Below are positions 7,906 to 15,841 of a DNA stretch of 41,273 bases, in pieces. The DNA is from CAZFER01 sp964517495 (GTDB lineage Bacteria; Hinthialibacterota; Hinthialibacteria; Hinthialibacterales; Hinthialibacteraceae). Location of the stretch: the NCBI GenBank assembly GCA_964517495.1, contig CAZFER010000055.1, positions 1 to 41,273 on the forward strand, given 5' to 3'. Within the stretch, counting starts at the first letter, position 1. The number at the start of each line of letters is the position of its first letter. Below the pieces are notes generated by a model that made no database searches, was not told the origin of the DNA, and saw only the letters and a program-made list of their open reading frames with translations. The position numbers and the translations under genes are program-made.

Positions 7906-9717
7906 TTAATGCATTGATTGTAATTCGTTTTGTAGTTGTTTATATAAATCCACTATCCATTGGGCATCATCATTGATTGATTTTACTTCAGATGGATTGG
8001 GGCGCAATGTACTGATGAGTTCAGGATTTTTAATACATTTGTTTAAACATTTATACAATTCACCCGAATTTCCAACTTCAAAGAGTAATCCATTCTCTCC
8101 ATCACGGATAAGATCCGCCATTCCTCCAAAGCGGGAAGTTATGACGGGCACTTGAGCCAATAGGGCTTCATGGATGGTGATCGGAGAGTTTTCAAACCAG
8201 ATGGAAGGTATGACTAACACATCGGTAGCCGCAAGGATATGGGGAATGTCTTTATTCTCCACCCGACCATTCAGCCGAATGCCGGGATGGGAGATCATGG
8301 AGTGAATCCGTTTGACGTATCCGGTAAACTCTCCAAGATGACCGTATACATTCAGAATGGCAGAATCAAGTGGCAGTCGGTTGAAGGCATCCACGAGAAC
8401 ATGTAAACCTTTGTGTTCAGTTATGGTTCCAATATATGAGAAACGGATAGGGGGTTGAGGGATTTGGTCTGGAGTTGAATACGCGTCCGATACAATTCCA
8501 TAGTCAGAAAATACAATTTTGTCTGGAGGAAGGCCATATTCAATGAATTTTGTTCGCAGGAACTGAGAAGGGGCGATAAAACAATCGACATTTTTGAATA
8601 ACTCATGTGTTTTGAGAGTTCGATGGTCGACTTTCTTTTTAAGCCGATTTTTTTGCATCCGCGTTAACATTGTTTCGGCTATAGATGTAAATCGATTGGT
8701 CAGGCTGGGGCGATACGGTTCGCTATGAGAATTCATGATTTGCGGTTCAGCCCAATTGGCGGTGCAAAAATCAATGTTTCCGGGTGGATGAACGTCTGTT
8801 TCAAAAGAGAATTTACACCGTTTTCCTTCCTGTTTCTCTAGCGGAATTAGTTCATCATGCCAGCCGCGATCTTCACGGTTTGATTTTGCATTTAAAGTTC
8901 GTTCATAAATTATGGTGTCATTACATCGGATTCGGAATACAACTCCATTTCCCTCTTTATTATATGTGGAAGGATCCATCGCTACTGCAAATTTTAAATT
9001 GGCATTGGATGGTACGGGGGTTTTAAAAGTGATTTTTGAAGGAGGATGGGCAAAACATGTATCGCGCGAATCCCCTGCAATGGTTGATAGGCCTCTTCTC
9101 ACGAAATGGGATTGCGGGGTTTCAATCCGGCCATTTAACATTTTGGTCAAAAGAGTTTGATCTTGTATGCGTTCGTAAGAGTTCAAGACTTTTTTTACCA
9201 GGCGAGTTCCCCAGGCAGCGGGGATGGAATACCGGCTAATACACTCGGCACATAAACTTGTATCAACCGAATGACAGATCGAACCTTCGCCACGGAAGCG
9301 CTGGCCTCCCCCACGGGGGCAGGTTAACCAGTAGTCATGTAATGTGAATACAACGGGGATTTGTTTTTGTTTGCAAAGGTGGACACAACCATATGATAAA
9401 TTCCATAAATGATGGAAATGGACCACATCCGGCTGAATTTCACTCAACCATTGAGAAAATATATCTTCTATAATGGGATTGAAATAGGTTTCCTCAAATG
9501 CATGGTAGTTGTGATTATTGACAACTTCTAAAAAGGGCAGGCCATCAAAGTTATCTTTTTGGACTGAATAATTTACACGTTCATGGTCAATTTCACTGTA
9601 GAAAAGGTAAACCTCATGCCCCAACCGCTGAAGGGCTTTGCTAAGATGGTAACAATACAGCTCCGAACCTGCCTGGTGGATCGGTAAAAAATCGTGAATC
9701 ACCTGCAGGATTCTCAT
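7906..9717 (-). CDS. GT4-family glycosyltransferase with an inserted beta-rich domain
   Basis: 603 residues, well above the usual ~380-420 for GT4. Residues 1-190 are the N-terminal GT-B lobe (HDFLPIHQAGSELYC, DVVHFHHLW, FTLHDYWLTCPR) with a Cys cluster (CHS...CAEC, about 148-159) common in this subgroup. Residues ~195-335 interrupt the fold with a beta-sandwich-like segment (ITFKTPVPSNANLKFAVAMD, GVVFRIRCNDTIIYERTL). From ~365 the C-terminal lobe resumes (IAPSQFLRTKFIEYGL, SYIGTITEHKGLHVLVDA), ending with the donor-binding ENSPITIHEALL loop. The start overlaps the stop of the methyltransferase gene by ATGA, so translation is probably coupled. It is likely a cytoplasmic enzyme of surface-glycan assembly. 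Confidence 0.85.
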   Translation of the reverse strand: MRILQVIHDFLPIHQAGSELYCYHLSKALQRLGHEVYLFYSEIDHERVNYSVQKDNFDGLPFLEVVNNHNYHAFEETYFNPIIEDIFSQWLSEIQPDVVHFHHLWNLSYGCVHLCKQKQIPVVFTLHDYWLTCPRGGGQRFRGEGSICHSVDTSLCAECISRYSIPAAWGTRLVKKVLNSYERIQDQTLLTKMLNGRIETPQSHFVRRGLSTIAGDSRDTCFAHPPSKITFKTPVPSNANLKFAVAMDPSTYNKEGNGVVFRIRCNDTIIYERTLNAKSNREDRGWHDELIPLEKQEGKRCKFSFETDVHPPGNIDFCTANWAEPQIMNSHSEPYRPSLTNRFTSIAETMLTRMQKNRLKKKVDHRTLKTHELFKNVDCFIAPSQFLRTKFIEYGLPPDKIVFSDYGIVSDAYSTPDQIPQPPIRFSYIGTITEHKGLHVLVDAFNRLPLDSAILNVYGHLGEFTGYVKRIHSMISHPGIRLNGRVENKDIPHILAATDVLVIPSIWFENSPITIHEALLAQVPVITSRFGGMADLIRDGENGLLFEVGNSGELYKCLNKCIKNPELISTLRPNPSEVKSINDDAQWIVDLYKQLQNELQSMH

Positions 9718-12700
9718 TCTATCGGGGGCTCCTCGTCAATTTTAGGTACTAATCGCAACGCAGCCAATTTTTTATATATTCGATAAAAGAACGATTGTTG
9801 GATACGATTCAATTGTAACTGTAATGAATCTTTATCGCCTTTTAAATTTTCCAGTTCTGATTTTAACTGTTTGAATGTTTCCAATCTGGGTTGATTGTTA
9901 GGTAAATCCATAAACTCAAGAAGCGTGATTTGCTCTTTATCCATATTAGTCAGAAACGTTAGAGCCGTATTAACATATTCATCAATATTTGTGTCCGGTA
10001 TGTACGACACGGTGGTGGAATGTTCGAGATGGAATACATTGAACAACAGGTTTTGTAAATGGTGTTTGAACGTTTTATTTGCGGTGTCAAGATTGTGAAT
10101 ATGTTTATCTTTTTCTGTGACTAATGCTTCAAGGTTATTTGAATGTGATTGTTGTGAAGCGAGTAGATTTTCCAGATTGTTTGCATGGGTTTGTAATGAA
10201 CTCAACAGAGATTCAAGATTCTGGATATGGGATTGTTGGTTGTTGAGTATCGGTTCAATATTTTGGGCATGTTTTTTCCATTCGTCTGCATTCGTTTGCA
10301 AATTTTCGGCATGGGTTTTCCAGGCGTTGGTGTTTATATCAAGATTTTTGATATGAGTATTTAGTTCACGTAAACTATTTTCAAGATGATGGGTATGGTC
10401 CCGCCACTGTGAAGAATTATTCTCAAGGTTTTGTGCGTGAATTCTCCACGATTCGGCATCTTTTTCCACATTGGCAATATGGTTGGATAAGGATTCCAAA
10501 TGGTCTTGCAATTGACTGACAAGCTTTTGTTGATTATCGGCATGCCGATATTGTTCTTCCTCACGCTTTTCCAAGTTGGAGATGTGTTCTTGCAACCGTG
10601 TTAGATGGTTATCCCGCTCTTTTTGGAATTGATCGAGATTGTTGACATGCTGCTGTAAATTGGAATATTGCTCTTTCAGGGTTTGGCTGAGTTCGAGAAG
10701 GTTGTGAGAATCTCTTTTTTGTTCTGAAAACTGCTTCAGCAAGTTATCGCAGTGCTTTTGGAGGGAAGCAATTTGCTGCCGGCTTTCTTGGGCTTGTTCA
10801 TCCAGATTTCGGGCATGGTCAGATAATTGTTGCCTGTCTTTTTCCAGGAAAACCGTATGATCCAAAAGGCGTTCCAGCCGGGTGCCCTGTGCCTCCAAGT
10901 AAGAATCTTTCTCCCTTAATAGGCCATAGTGGGATAGAGCCACAATAAGTGAGGCGACATTCCACATAATGGTGGGAGGGGCTTTTTCACGGGAGGACAT
11001 CAACGATTGAAGAATTTGTTTAAAGGTATGGGAAATATCTCCCCGTTGGGCTACGGCAACGATTCGATAGGATGGATAACGGTTATCCATGGAATAATAA
11101 TGAGAATTGTATAACGCATTTAAATTGGCTTTTCCATCTGATAATTCCGGGGCCATGCCCATCGTGTACATCACCAGTTGCATCGATAGCCAACGTGGAA
11201 GATAACCGTTCGGAAGCTCTACGATTGAAAATCCATTTTGTTTTAAGAAGTTAAATATCTCTGTCCGTTCGGGAAGAGAATATAAGGCATGCTCATTTAA
11301 AAAGCGATCGTTACCATTCAATTGAGTGGTAATGAATTCGCGTAACACCGTTTCCGTTTCCGTCACATGTGGTTCTGCAAAGGGGCAGCAAAGAATACAG
11401 GTCTCTTTTGTAACACGGCACAGTTCATTGATGAATTGAGGCCGTTTTTCGTTTGGGAGATGTTCCAAGGTATCGACAGAAATAACGACGTCGAATGAAC
11501 CATCATCACACGGGAGGGTTTGTCCCTCGTATTGAATTGCAGTGGGATGGTCTTCCCACACAATGTCCAAAACAGTACATTGATGGTTAGGGACAAATAA
11601 GGGAAGAAGGCCATAGGCTCCACCCACATCCAGTATGCTTACTTCCCGTTTCCAGGTGGTGTTGATTATGTCGGCAATATATTGATATCGCTGGTAATGA
11701 TCAAAAGAAAGTGCTTTTAAAAATTTCTCTCGATTAACCTGTGTTGACTTGAGCTCCAAACGATTAATATCCAGTGATTCTCCATTGGTTTTAATCTGTA
11801 AAATTGCCCCGCCAGGCTTGATCGTGACAGGGTTCCATTGGTGGTGATGTGAATTTTTGGTCGTCCGAGAACCGGAATAGCGTAATTTTAAATTATCTAA
11901 AAAAAGATCCGGATGAAAATCGCTGGTGCTATAAATGGATAAATTGATTTGAATTGGATCCTTTGAGGTGTTCAATACATAAAAGAATGAATCATCCTGG
12001 ATAGTTTTTGACAGGTCATATGTGCGGGGCACAAGCAGAATGTTTTCATCCTGGTTGATTATTACCTCATTAATGGATGATCGCTGGTTGAGGAAATCTT
12101 TTTGTAATTCGCTCCAAACCTCTGTTTTTTGGGGGCTGGCGATGATTTCGATTTCATAAAATTGACGTCCAAAACGAATTGAAACCTGAAAACCAGCTCG
12201 TTTGAGTAAATCAACCCAATAAGAAGGTGGGCGTTCATGAATGTGAGTGGGTTCATCGCGCTTAAAATAGATGGGATCTGGTGTAGAAAGCAATAAGATG
12301 CCAGTTGGTTTAAGTACACGAGCTATTTCAGCCAGAATATCGCCTGGCGAGGAGGTGTGCTCAATCAAATCAAACAGGCTAACCACATCAAGTGATTTTT
12401 TCTGAAACGGTAATGATTCGCATACTCCACAAACTTTTTGGTCAGAAACACTGGGCAAGCGCTTTAGGGCATAGGTGCTGATATCTAAACCAAAGGCGGT
12501 GATTTCCGCTTGTTGGGCTTGTTCGATTAGGTAACCATAAGCACAGCCCAGGTCCAACCAGCGGATTTTTTGTCCCAATCGGTTGGCAATTAGATTAAGC
12601 AGAGGAGTCCAATCTTCATGTTCATGTTCATATCCTTCTTTGCTATATCCACTGCCTTGACCGTGAAAATAACCTTCATCGTACAATTGATCGAGTTGTT

Positions 12701-12722
12701 CGGCCCGATAAGATTTATTCAT
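9714..12722 (-). CDS. Double SAM methyltransferase with long histidine-periodic coiled coil
   Basis: 1002 residues. Domain 1 (~35-200) is a class I methyltransferase: LDLGCAYGY (residues 56-64), GLDIS, SLFDLIEH and STPDP. Residues ~205-330 form a beta-rich linker domain. Domain 2 (~335-560) is a second Rossmann methyltransferase (LDVGGAYG 364-371, DVVISVDTLEHL). Residues ~605-895 are a continuous coiled coil whose last ten 14-residue units each carry His followed three residues later by Asn and then Leu. A final helical segment ends in YRIYKKLAALRL, a motif often seen at the end of glycosyltransferase-associated proteins. Placed between a Wzt-like ATPase (13 bp upstream) and a GT4 (4-bp overlap), it is likely a glycan-modifying enzyme. 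A terminator or length-control role is inference. Confidence 0.85.
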   Translation of the reverse strand: MNKSYRAEQLDQLYDEGYFHGQGSGYSKEGYEHEHEDWTPLLNLIANRLGQKIRWLDLGCAYGYLIEQAQQAEITAFGLDISTYALKRLPSVSDQKVCGVCESLPFQKKSLDVVSLFDLIEHTSSPGDILAEIARVLKPTGILLLSTPDPIYFKRDEPTHIHERPPSYWVDLLKRAGFQVSIRFGRQFYEIEIIASPQKTEVWSELQKDFLNQRSSINEVIINQDENILLVPRTYDLSKTIQDDSFFYVLNTSKDPIQINLSIYSTSDFHPDLFLDNLKLRYSGSRTTKNSHHHQWNPVTIKPGGAILQIKTNGESLDINRLELKSTQVNREKFLKALSFDHYQRYQYIADIINTTWKREVSILDVGGAYGLLPLFVPNHQCTVLDIVWEDHPTAIQYEGQTLPCDDGSFDVVISVDTLEHLPNEKRPQFINELCRVTKETCILCCPFAEPHVTETETVLREFITTQLNGNDRFLNEHALYSLPERTEIFNFLKQNGFSIVELPNGYLPRWLSMQLVMYTMGMAPELSDGKANLNALYNSHYYSMDNRYPSYRIVAVAQRGDISHTFKQILQSLMSSREKAPPTIMWNVASLIVALSHYGLLREKDSYLEAQGTRLERLLDHTVFLEKDRQQLSDHARNLDEQAQESRQQIASLQKHCDNLLKQFSEQKRDSHNLLELSQTLKEQYSNLQQHVNNLDQFQKERDNHLTRLQEHISNLEKREEEQYRHADNQQKLVSQLQDHLESLSNHIANVEKDAESWRIHAQNLENNSSQWRDHTHHLENSLRELNTHIKNLDINTNAWKTHAENLQTNADEWKKHAQNIEPILNNQQSHIQNLESLLSSLQTHANNLENLLASQQSHSNNLEALVTEKDKHIHNLDTANKTFKHHLQNLLFNVFHLEHSTTVSYIPDTNIDEYVNTALTFLTNMDKEQITLLEFMDLPNNQPRLETFKQLKSELENLKGDKDSLQLQLNRIQQSFFYRIYKKLAALRLVPKIDEEPPIE

Positions 12723-12735
12723 AACACAATTCTTT

Positions 12736-14013
12736 TTAAGGATTTAGTGGTTTATTCTTTTCGATTGGATAGTGATGCCAAATTGTTTTTAATGCAATGA
12801 TCCCATGTTGTGCCATCATACGTTCGCTCACCGTAAATGTGATGGCGCGTTCCCAGTGATCCACGGCTTGTGGGAAACCTTCATATTGATTGTAACAGCA
12901 GAAGGTTAAATAGTATTCACCTGGAAGTAAAGGAAAATCGGGGATTTCGCAGGTTAATTGTCCTGTGATATCCGCTTGTTCAAAGTCGAAGAGTATGGAT
13001 TGGTTATGCCAATAGTGGTTGGAACCATGAACGTAGGTTCCATCCGTACGAAAGAGTTGGAGTCCAAATACAAGCCCTTCGACGGGTGAATAAACATGAT
13101 ATATCACATCAACAAACACGTGTGAATTTGTATCAATCACTGAGACTGGTTTTTTATCCTGGTTTTTCAATTCCACGGATTCGATGCGAACTTCACCGGA
13201 TCCCCAGCGAGGGCTGCCGAATGAATTATGTGACTTTTTTTGCTCAGCCACTTTGGGTTGATGGACCAATTCCAAATAATGATCCAGAACATCTTCTGGT
13301 GATCCAATTGTGATGAGCGAACCTTGAGACATTAACGCGACACGTGAACAAAAATGACGAACGGTCGCCAGATCATGAGAAACAAAAACAATGGTTTTTC
13401 CTTCGGCTTTGAATTCGTTCATGCGTGCAAGGCATTTGTTGCGAAAATGTTCATCCCCGACTGATAGGGCCTCATCGATAATGAGTATGTCAGGATCAAC
13501 GGCGGTAGCGACAGCAAAGGCCAGGCGTAAATACATACCCGTTGAATAGGTTCGAACCGGGAGATCGATAAATTCCTCGAGTTCGGAAAATTCGATAATC
13601 TCCGGGATCAAGCGTTCTGTTTCGTGCCGGGTGTAACCTTGCAGCGCACAGTTTAAAAAAACATTGTTACGTCCTGAAAAATCTCGATGAAAACCTGTAC
13701 CCAATTCTAAAATAGAGGCCACCGCACCATTCACATTGAGTGAACCTTCAGTGGGTTTGGTGATTCCTGATAAGAGTTTAAGAATGGTTGATTTACCAGC
13801 TCCGTTATGGCCAATAATGCCGAACGTTGTTCCTTTTTCTATGTACAAATTAACATGGCGCAACGCCCAAAAATCATAAAAAAAATGACCGTCCATTCCA
13901 AACATACCCAATAACCGATAGGCTGGATGCCGGTAATTTCTGTAGCTTTTTCCCAGGTTTTGTGCAAGTATCATGGTTTTATCCACCAAGCCAGTTGAGG
14001 TTGGTGAACTCAT
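12736..14013 (-). CDS. wzt: Wzt-like ABC transporter ATPase with C-terminal carbohydrate-binding domain
   Basis: 425 residues. The ATPase half has Walker A GHNGAGKST (68-76), the signature YSTGMYLRL (156-164), Walker B ILIIDE (176-181) and the switch His in SHD (212-214). The spacing and wording are those of the polysaccharide/teichoic-acid exporter subfamily (TagH/Wzt). Residues ~272-410 form a beta-rich tail (GEVRIESVELKN, VDVIYHVYSPVEGLVFGLQLFRTDG, LPGEYYLTFCCYNQ) matching the Wzt C-terminal domain that recognises the modified end of the glycan. The partner permease Wzm is not in the window. The gene sits 19 bp after a LON-domain gene and 13 bp before the methyltransferase gene. Confidence 0.88.
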   Translation of the reverse strand: MSSPTSTGLVDKTMILAQNLGKSYRNYRHPAYRLLGMFGMDGHFFYDFWALRHVNLYIEKGTTFGIIGHNGAGKSTILKLLSGITKPTEGSLNVNGAVASILELGTGFHRDFSGRNNVFLNCALQGYTRHETERLIPEIIEFSELEEFIDLPVRTYSTGMYLRLAFAVATAVDPDILIIDEALSVGDEHFRNKCLARMNEFKAEGKTIVFVSHDLATVRHFCSRVALMSQGSLITIGSPEDVLDHYLELVHQPKVAEQKKSHNSFGSPRWGSGEVRIESVELKNQDKKPVSVIDTNSHVFVDVIYHVYSPVEGLVFGLQLFRTDGTYVHGSNHYWHNQSILFDFEQADITGQLTCEIPDFPLLPGEYYLTFCCYNQYEGFPQAVDHWERAITFTVSERMMAQHGIIALKTIWHHYPIEKNKPLNP

Positions 14014-14032
14014 TTTAGCGCTGTTAAACCGG

Positions 14033-14740
14033 TTAATTGAGGCTTATATTCGGATAGTCAGAATTGGTAGAGGGCAGAGAGGGATTAAAAGTGGATGGAC
14101 CTCCACTTTTAATCATTTCCTCTATCCGGGTAATTAGATATTCCGCCCGTGTTCCTACATGCACTTCACCCATTAAATAGACTTGCTGGGGTACCGTTAA
14201 GTTTAAACAGGTGGCCATTACATCGGTTAATGCACTTAGTTTAAGTTGCATGTTGGATAGAGTAGGAAAATCATTACCGGAGGCGGCATATTCAATGACA
14301 AGATTGCCATATAAATCTAACAGATGACGGCGTAATTTTTTACGTTCTTCTGGGGAGATGTCGTCTTTTTTATCTTCGAGAATCTCAACGGAAGCGGTTC
14401 TGTAGGGCCGGGGTGTAATAATGTCCTTGATTTTAACTCGTTTTACTCCAAGTAAGAGGATGTTGCTTTTTCCATCTGATAACTTTTCATGTTTGATGAT
14501 TGAACCCAGACAGGCAACCGGATATATTTCTGGATTTCCCTGGTATTTTTCTTCCCATCCTGGCTTTAATACAGACATGCCGATTAATCTCTCGCTTTTT
14601 AATGCTTCTTTAAGCATGATTCGATAACGTTTTTCAAATATATGGAGGGGAAGAAGCGTTTGGGGGAAATGAACCACATTAGGGAGTGGAAATAACGGAA
14701 GGATTCCGGAAAAATTTTTCAAATTGACTTTATCTTTCAT
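14033..14740 (-). CDS. LON substrate-binding domain protein
   Basis: 235 residues. ILPLFPLPNVVHFPQTLLPLHIFEKRYR opens the LON N-terminal (PUA-like) domain, and IGM, YPVACLGSIIKHEKLSDG and ILLLGVKRVKI follow in the usual order. A helical second half ends at VQYL-type sequence (VPQQVYLMGEVHVGTRAEYLITRIEEM). There is no AAA or protease domain, so this is the stand-alone YcaM/LonN type rather than the protease. These proteins are soluble and of unclear function. It is the first gene of the group that continues into wzt, but a shared function with glycan export is not implied. Confidence 0.85.
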   Translation of the reverse strand: MKDKVNLKNFSGILPLFPLPNVVHFPQTLLPLHIFEKRYRIMLKEALKSERLIGMSVLKPGWEEKYQGNPEIYPVACLGSIIKHEKLSDGKSNILLLGVKRVKIKDIITPRPYRTASVEILEDKKDDISPEERKKLRRHLLDLYGNLVIEYAASGNDFPTLSNMQLKLSALTDVMATCLNLTVPQQVYLMGEVHVGTRAEYLITRIEEMIKSGGPSTFNPSLPSTNSDYPNISLN

Positions 14741-15181
14741 CTTAAATTACATTAACCCTTTAGCAAAGAATATGATGATTTAATTATTCATGATATTGAC
14801 TCTCATTTCGCATCGATATAGATATTATACCTAATTTCATTCAACCATGAAGAATTCCTTGCCACTCTGAAACAAAAATAGGGGAGAAACTCCCCTATCC
14901 GATTGTTTATAACATGTCAGCAACCCACCCTCAGCATGAAGTGGAAAAGGAGAGAAAAACTTATAATTGACCCCACTATTCCTCCCCCAATGAAATCGGG
15001 GAGGTTCGGAGGGGGTCAAAGGGTTTTACTCCAGGGTTATTTATTAACCCTCCCCTAGCTGCTCCAAATCTTGGGAGGGGAGTTGACGTGAGGGAAGCCA
15101 TTTTATTTCTCCTATTGCTAAATATCGATTTCGTATGCTTAGACGCTTGAATTGGAGAAATGATTCAAAAAAACAGTCAAA
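14741..15181. repeat. Repeat-rich intergenic gap with three hairpin elements
   Basis: I see no convincing gene in this 441-bp gap. It holds a terminator at 14872-14898, then a nested inverted repeat 14968-15018 (outer TGACCCC/GGGGTCA, inner CCTCCCC/GGGGAGG). Next come AGGGTTA/TAACCCT (15033-15051) and CTCCCC/GGGGAG (15050-15082). The last two interlock, and the composition is much more C/G-skewed than the neighbourhood. The pattern resembles dispersed small repeats of uncultured phyla rather than an insertion sequence, because there is no transposase. Confidence 0.5.
14872..14898 (-). terminator. Rho-independent terminator
   Basis: A perfect 9-bp stem (14878-14886 with 14890-14898) with a 3-nt loop is followed on the minus strand by TTTTTG. 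It would end the rlmN / decarboxylase-like transcript about 280 bp downstream of its last stop codon and separate it from the LON-domain gene. Confidence 0.65.
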
Positions 15182-15841
15182 TTATTCGATGATGGGTTTA
15201 GGAGGATTGATTTGTATTTGAGCGTTCTTAAATCGAAGCCCGAAATAGTTCCGCATTTGAAGGGCATTGAATGAAGGAAGGTCATGTTGGACAATGTTTA
15301 CCCGGCAAAGGTTGAAAGAAGCGTTCATTTCAACGGAATAACGATGATAAAGACCTGCGATAATGGTAAAAAAGTTGATGGATGAATTTCGCTTAAAGGG
15401 AGGTCCCAATTCATACCAGTGAAGTCGAATCTGCTGTTGTTTGATCTCCAGGTTTGCATGGCCGGAAAGTTCTTTTGTGAAAAACGAGATATTGCCCCAA
15501 ACTTTATTTAACCCCCATACTTCTTTTCCCCCTGTAATTGCCCTGAATGAATCAGCCGCCATAATATCCAAATAAAAGCCATTGAATTTAGTAAAGCGAG
15601 TATAGCAATGAACATTCCCCCATTCATGCCATAGTTTTGATTCATCTCCCACAAGAGGTGTATCGTATTCTGCCAAATAAAATCCTGAAAGACTCAAACC
15701 TGGAAACCATCCTGAGGTAACGCAAAGGGGAGGAGATGTGACATTTTTTTTGAAAGGGAAACGGAAAACAATTAACCCATGCCCACCGTATCGCCACGGG
15801 GGGGAAGGGTAGGTCATGTCCGGTTTTAATTGATCATTCAT
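15182..15841 (-). CDS. Acetoacetate-decarboxylase-like protein
   Basis: The frame is open from 15886, but the ATG at 15841 is preferred because it overlaps the rlmN stop by a few bases (ATGAATGA), a typical coupled start. That gives 219 residues. YPSPPWRYGGHGLIVFRFPF, GFYLAEYD and the block GGKEVWGLNKVWGNISF follow the order of the acetoacetate decarboxylase superfamily. The Schiff-base lysine (Lys113 from this start, in LNKV) is present. The adjacent lysine that lowers its pKa in true decarboxylases (PKK) is replaced by Val, so decarboxylation of acetoacetate is doubtful. ADC-superfamily aldolase or dehydratase roles are alternatives. Confidence 0.6.
   Translation of the reverse strand: MNDQLKPDMTYPSPPWRYGGHGLIVFRFPFKKNVTSPPLCVTSGWFPGLSLSGFYLAEYDTPLVGDESKLWHEWGNVHCYTRFTKFNGFYLDIMAADSFRAITGGKEVWGLNKVWGNISFFTKELSGHANLEIKQQQIRLHWYELGPPFKRNSSINFFTIIAGLYHRYSVEMNASFNLCRVNIVQHDLPSFNALQMRNYFGLRFKNAQIQINPPKPIIE

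Noticed and set aside
9714..12722. WbdD homologue
   Set aside because: The overall layout of methyltransferase plus long coiled coil is similar, but no protein-kinase-like domain is visible and there are two methyltransferase domains, so direct orthology is not claimed.
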